The notes beneath the pieces were generated by a model. The model did no database searches. It worked only from the letters and a program-made list of their open reading frames with translations, and was not told the DNA's origin. The position numbers and the translations under genes are program-made. A stretch of DNA of 64,000 bases, taken from contig CM022677.1 of the NCBI GenBank assembly GCA_012295275.1, positions 4,538,715 to 4,602,714 on the forward strand, in the 5' to 3' direction. Source of the DNA: Chrysomallon squamiferum. Its lineage: Eukaryota > Mollusca > Gastropoda > Neomphalida > Peltospiridae. Shown here one piece after another: positions 59,400 to 64,000 of this stretch (positions within the stretch are counted from its first letter, which is position 1; the number at the start of each line of letters is the position of its first letter).

Positions 59400-61300
59400 C
59401 AGATAGGTAAACATGACAGTGTCTATTTATCTATCCTGTGTTTTCTTCTTTCTGTCATGTGTGTTTGTGTGCCAGGCTGAGTAGACGTACAGATGTATAC
59501 TTAAATCATACAGGTTGTAATGCAGGCATAGTTAGTTATGTATGTAGGTAGTTTGACAGGGAATTAGATTGATGGATGGTTATTGATCTGTCATAATGTG
59601 GATAGATAAACAAATAGGTATGTAGGTCAATAGTTCAATAGGTTGATATGCAGATGTATGTAGATAGTTATCTAACAGACAGCAGACACACAGAGGGACA
59701 GACAGGTGGGTAGGTCAGTAGTTCAATAGGTTGATATGTAGATATATGTAGATAGTTATGTAGCAGACAGACAGGTGTAGGCAAGTATGATGGTAATGTG
59801 GAAGATTGAATATATATATATATATAGGTGTAGGTATTTAAGCTGGAGCAGGGAATAGTATATGGAAGGAAAAGTTACTTGTCTTTTTTTTGAAGAGTGA
59901 ATATATTGAGTATATATTTGTGCAAACATACAGAAATATAGGGAGATTTGAAGGTGATACGTAGGTGTGTAGACAAGAAGATGTTTAAATGACTGATTGA
60001 TGTTATTGATATATAAACTGTTAGGTAGGTTGATTATATAGATAGAATGAGAAATTGTGTACATAGATATACATATAGAGATACATATAGATATGTGACA
60101 TAGAAAGTGCATGTGTGTGTGTGTGTGTGTGTGTGTGCCAGTGATTGATAAGGATCGCTAAATAAGGGAATTGTGAATGAGAGTTATAAATGGACAGTAA
60201 CACAGAAAGATAGATATAAAACGTAGTTATAATAATTTAGGGAGATAGTCAGGAAGATGAATAGCTGATTCAAGGGATTGTTATTGATGGATAGAGAAGC
60301 ATATATAGGGAGGCATTTATATAGGGAGTTCGATGGATGGATAAATAGATAGGTGTAAGCAAGTATGATGGTAAAGTGGATATGATGATGTAAATGTACA
60401 TAGATAAATACACACAGAGACAGACAGAAGACAGAGAGGATTGGATCTGTGTTAGGATCGCATTAGTGATGAACTGATAACTTAAAGATAGATATCCAGA
60501 GATAAATACATAGGTTATATATAGATATATAGAAATAAATACAGATAGATTATATAGACAGATACACAGATATAAATAAATATAGATAGATTATATAGAC
60601 GGACATACAAAGGTAAATACAGATAGATTATGTAGATAGATATACAGAGATAAATACAGATATATATATAGATAAAAAGAGATAAATACAGAAAGATGTA
60701 ACTATTTATCTCTGTGTGTGTATATATACACACACAGAAATAAATACAGATAGATTACATAGACATTCAGCAAGATAGCGAGGTTTGAAGTAGTATATAG
60801 TTAGATATTCAGGGAGCTGGACATATGATTGAGAGATGGTTATTGAAAAACAGACGTATAAGCTAGAGAGATAAACTGATAGGTAGGTATGTTACTAGTT
60901 TGGTAGATTGATTTGTAGACAGACTGATAGACATATAGATAGATGTTAAGGAATGTGTGTGTGTGTGTGTGTGTGTGTAGGAATGATAATGTATTTATGT
61001 GTTTAAAGATGATTAGTATGTATATGTACCTACATATGTGTCTGTGTGTGTGTGTGTGTGTAAAAAAGGGTGGATAGAGATGTAAATTGAAAGACAGAAA
61101 AAAGCTAGATAGATGCAAGGAGGCATCAGTATATACTGCACAACTGTAAGAAAGACAGAGTCTGTTGCTTATGGCATAAATAGATAGATAAAGAAATATA
61201 TTTACAGATAGATAAATAGATAAAAAGAATAAATAATTAAAATAATTAAATGATATTAAAGGAGAGGGTATGCGTAAATATGTGTGTATGTGTTGCAAAG
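59400..61300. repeat. GATA/TAGA-rich low-complexity zone up to the assembly gap
   Basis: Includes a duplicated ~90 bp segment around TAGTTCAATAGGTTGATATG (59630 and 59719), a ~40 bp repeat with CAGATAGATTATATAGAC (60530-60760), and (GT)n at 60114-60136, 60955-60979 and 61041-61062. No coding segment seen. Confidence 0.85.
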
Positions 61301-61500
61301 NNNNNNNNNNNNNNNNNNNNNNNNNNNNNNNNNNNNNNNNNNNNNNNNNNNNNNNNNNNNNNNNNNNNNNNNNNNNNNNNNNNNNNNNNNNNNNNNNNNN
61401 NNNNNNNNNNNNNNNNNNNNNNNNNNNNNNNNNNNNNNNNNNNNNNNNNNNNNNNNNNNNNNNNNNNNNNNNNNNNNNNNNNNNNNNNNNNNNNNNNNNN
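61301..61500. other. Assembly gap (200 N)
   Basis: A run of exactly 200 N. Translations across it are meaningless. A repeated unit borders it on the right, so the gap probably hides more repeat copies. Confidence 0.99.
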
Positions 61501-61655
61501 GATAACCCAAACAAGACCTCACAACAATCTCATTGAATCAAATAACAGTTAAAAACACCACTAATTACATTATACTGATAACCCAAACAAGACCTCACAA
61601 CAATCTCATTGAATCAAATAACAATAAAAACCACCACTAATTACACTATCTGAAC
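61501..61655. repeat. Tandem duplication, ~77 bp, beside the gap
   Basis: GATAACCCAAACAAGACCTC, ACAACAATCTCATTGAATCA, AATAACA... occurs twice (61501 and 61578) directly after the gap. Confidence 0.9.
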
Positions 61656-62858
61656 TGGACATTCTCGTAACTGACCACCAAACATTATTCTGTCACCTAA
61701 AATGGGCCTAATTGTGATTAAACCAATAAAAAAAAAAAGAGCAACCCCATGGGAAACTGCAAAATGCAGCACATCTGACCTATTTCCAGCTACTAACTCA
61801 CCATTATTACTAGCAGCACAACACCTTTTAGTTAATAAATAAATAAAACAAGAAAAAGAAAAGAAGAAACAAGAACAGGAATAAAAGGAGTAAGAAATAA
61901 TAATTAAAAAAAATAATAATATATGTCTCTCTCTTTCTCTCTCTCTCTCTCCCTCACTCTGTCTCTCTCATTCTCTCCGTCTCTCTCACTCTTTCTCTCA
62001 CTATTATGTTATTTTATTAATATTAAATTTATTTTAAAATAAAACCTTTTTTATAAATTACTCTGTTGTTTGTTTTAACTATTTAATGTAAGCATTAAAA
62101 ATGACAAACCATTTTTTTGTTTGTTTTTACTCTTTTCTGTAAACAATTAATTATTATATAAAATATACTGATTTTTGAAATTTACTATTTTCTATTAAAT
62201 GAAATAAATATGGTTTTTGAAATGAGTGTGTTTGTTGTTTGTTTTTAATACTTTCTGTAAACAATTAATAAATAAAATGAAGACAATTTTAAAAACTAAA
62301 ATTTACTATTTTCTGTATCAATTAATGGAAATAAAACTGATTTTAAAACAACAATGTGCTTATTTTCTTTTCAAATAATTTCATCTTTTTGTTGTTGTTG
62401 TTGTTGTTGAGATTGAATCTATACTGATATATTAATTATAAGATTGTAAAGTTTACATTCTATACAAGAATATTTCTAAGAAAATAAGTTTTAGCTAAAC
62501 AAATTTGTTTTAAGCAGTAAAAAATATTTATATTGTAGACATTAATATTTAAATATATATATATATATATAACAAAATATAATAATAATAATAATAACAA
62601 TAATAGTCAAAAATTAAAAGATTTAATCTTTATAAATTTTATTCTCGATTCCATTTTTTATTATTTATTTTTAAATTTATTTTTTATTTATATATTTTTT
62701 CATTATTATTATTATTATTATACGTTAAATATAAATATAAAATGAAAAATAAAAATAAAACTAATGGCCCGGTTAGATATTATACAACGCTACATTTGCG
62801 AAGTGAAAACACGTGGTTTTCAGCTTCCTGTCATTTTGGAAAACAAAACTCAACCTAC

Positions 62859-62925
62859 CTTGTTCGTCCGCTAAATAAATCAGTAGCGAAGTGAAAGACA
62901 ACACTAAGGCAAAGACAATTTTCAT
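62859..62925 (-). CDS. First coding exon with signal peptide
   Basis: Minus-strand ATG at 62923-62925 (context ACACCATGA) opens MKIVFALVLSFTSLLIYLAD, EQ plus one base, then a consensus donor AAG|GTAGGT (62853-62858). Lys at position 2-3 followed by a ~15-residue hydrophobic core and a small-residue region near LAD is a classic secretory signal peptide. The following exons were not identified between here and the gap, so the mature protein is unknown. Confidence 0.6.
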
Positions 62926-62969
62926 GGTGTAAATCAAGCTTACATACACAATTTTGAATTACTATAGTT

Positions 62970-63056
62970 GTTAAAGTGTCCCCGGTGCGCGCCCTTTCAC
63001 TAATAGTCTCGCCGGAACTTCGCTATACTTCGGGATGCTGTGGCCGTGACGTCATG
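62970..63056 (-). promoter_or_regulatory. Promoter-like segment with CRE
   Basis: A CpG-containing segment upstream (minus sense) of the signal-peptide exon. It holds a perfect palindromic CRE, TGACGTCA, at 63047-63054, and GGGCGCGCACCGGGG at about 62980-62995. It lies 60-130 bp before the ATG, a plausible core-promoter position. Confidence 0.5.
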
Positions 63057-63100
63057 CTGATTTTCTAACTGATTAATTATTATTATTTCAATGAATTATA

Positions 63101-64000
63101 ACAGGGGTGCCCCTACTTTTTAAATGACCAAGTCGAAATGATCTACCAACAGTAAAAACAGTAAAAACGCAAAACATTTATCTATTTATTTTATTTATTT
63201 ATACTAAGTATACTTATATTTACAAGATATGTTGTTGTAATTGCATAACAGCGTGAACCTGTATGGCACAATACAAGTCTGTACATGTTTGGCCTTCACC
63301 TTACTCTGATAACTTGAACTTGCACTTGCAGAATGGATGATACGCTTTTTTTTAGTGTCATGCGATCTACCCACACTGTCTATGCGATCTCGTAATAAAC
63401 GTTTTGCTATATTTATTTATTCATTTATTCATTAATTCATGAAAGGTTAGTCAGGTACACACAAAGACACGTTTCATAAACACAAATACACACCGAACTG
63501 AACGTTACTTACACTATGGTCGTGCATTTGAGGAGACATTCATACAAAATTTAATATAAGTATGACAAGATGGTGGATTTACAATAATGTACATAATAAA
63601 AATATATATACAGTATATCAGTATATCAGCCAGCGGATTTGAAATTACGGTTCATGATTAGATTACAGAAAATAGAACGTTTTTAAAGAACACCAGCTTT
63701 TTTAAGAGTTAAATAATTCATAAAATTTATAAACACTTGGTTTAGATTGACAGAAAAACGGTTCCTTTGAGTCTTTAAAAGAAACAGACATGTGTAAATA
63801 TGTAATGAAACTCATAGTTATCACACATATTTTATTTTCTAAAGGTGTGAGTTTCCATCTTCCCGTATCAATAGGAAGATTATGATTTGAAAGTTTAAAC
63901 AGCGAGTAGCAGTATTTTTACTCTGTAAGGTTGAAATATGTCTGGAATGTGAGATTATTTTTAAATTGTTTATAATTTTAAACTTTGTACCAATACAATG
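63101..64000. other. Possible hAT-type MITE start, then AT-rich DNA
   Basis: CAGGGGTGCCCCTACTTTTT at about 63103 resembles a hAT-type terminal repeat, and GCGATCTACCC at about 63363 recalls the GATCTACC motif just inside it (63138). The other end was not located. No gene seen to the window end. Confidence 0.3.

Noticed and set aside
60840-61552. Open frames spanning the N run
   Set aside because: Most residues are undetermined and the flanks are GATA/GT repeats.
7435-62925. Linking the signal-peptide exon at 62.9 kb to the cysteine-bearing exons near 8 kb
   Set aside because: Both are minus strand, but 54 kb and two other genes lie between them and nothing in the sequence supports the link.

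Overview
This is AT-rich, intron-bearing eukaryotic nuclear DNA, not prokaryotic sequence. Gene fragments carry GT...AG introns and metazoan protein families are visible: an EGFR-type kinase, an A1CF/RBM46-type double-stranded RNA-binding domain, and piggyBac, hAT and non-LTR elements. Telomere-type CCCTAA runs, a tRNA-derived SINE, many (GT)n, (TTA)n and (GATA)n microsatellites and kilobase-scale minisatellites suggest a lophotrochozoan, most likely a mollusc. That placement is an inference from repeat style, not from a marker gene. A 200-base run of N (61301-61500) shows it is a draft assembly.

Layout. 1-2660: decayed integrase-type retroelement gene interrupted by a ~1.6 kb minisatellite. 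3000-4430: piggyBac transposase remnant. 4900-5500 (minus): two exons of an EGFR-family kinase with stops and a frameshift. 6700-7480: two tandem arrays, the second repeating the stop-codon end of a minus-strand cysteine-bearing exon pair (7435-8490). 9570-10000 (minus): unrecognised coding-like block. 10246-11811 (minus): a ~90 bp array followed by a broken inverted paralogue of the gene at 43 kb. 12005-12142: tRNA-derived SINE. 14.5-16 kb: (TTA)n-rich DNA. 17.5-17.93 kb: interstitial telomere-like block. 19429-20984 (minus): three clean exons of an A1CF/RBM46/RBM47-like C-terminus, whose first intron bases have been amplified into an array. 22.4-23.8 kb: hAT remnant. 23.85-25.07 kb: LINE 3' end with a triplicated RNase H motif. 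27.58-27.68 kb: CpG-containing promoter-like segment. 27871-29350: two non-autonomous DNA transposons with terminal inverted repeats. 32.84-35.85 kb: ~62 bp minisatellite. 38.34-39.97 kb: 31 bp minisatellite with a palindromic core.

The largest gene (plus strand, about 43.1-58.7 kb) has at least 15 recognisable exons: an EF-hand-like N-terminus, coiled-coil exons, then a short hydrophobic C-terminal exon (53262-53337) that is phase-compatible with its predecessor. A second, mutually exclusive exon at 53796 has the same phase. The architecture resembles the KASH5/IRAG2 (LRMP) family of tail-anchored coiled-coil proteins, but this copy carries several in-frame stops and at least one frameshift. 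Its inverted paralogue at 11 kb is also broken. At the right edge, a minus-strand first coding exon encodes a signal peptide (62859-62925) beneath a promoter-like segment with a perfect CRE (63047-63054).

Most of the rest is intronic or intergenic low-complexity DNA. I found no convincing novel multi-gene system. The most interesting signals are the inverted broken gene pair, the possible membrane/soluble exon choice, tandem arrays seeded at exon edges (a splice donor, a stop codon), and the palindromic 31 bp array.
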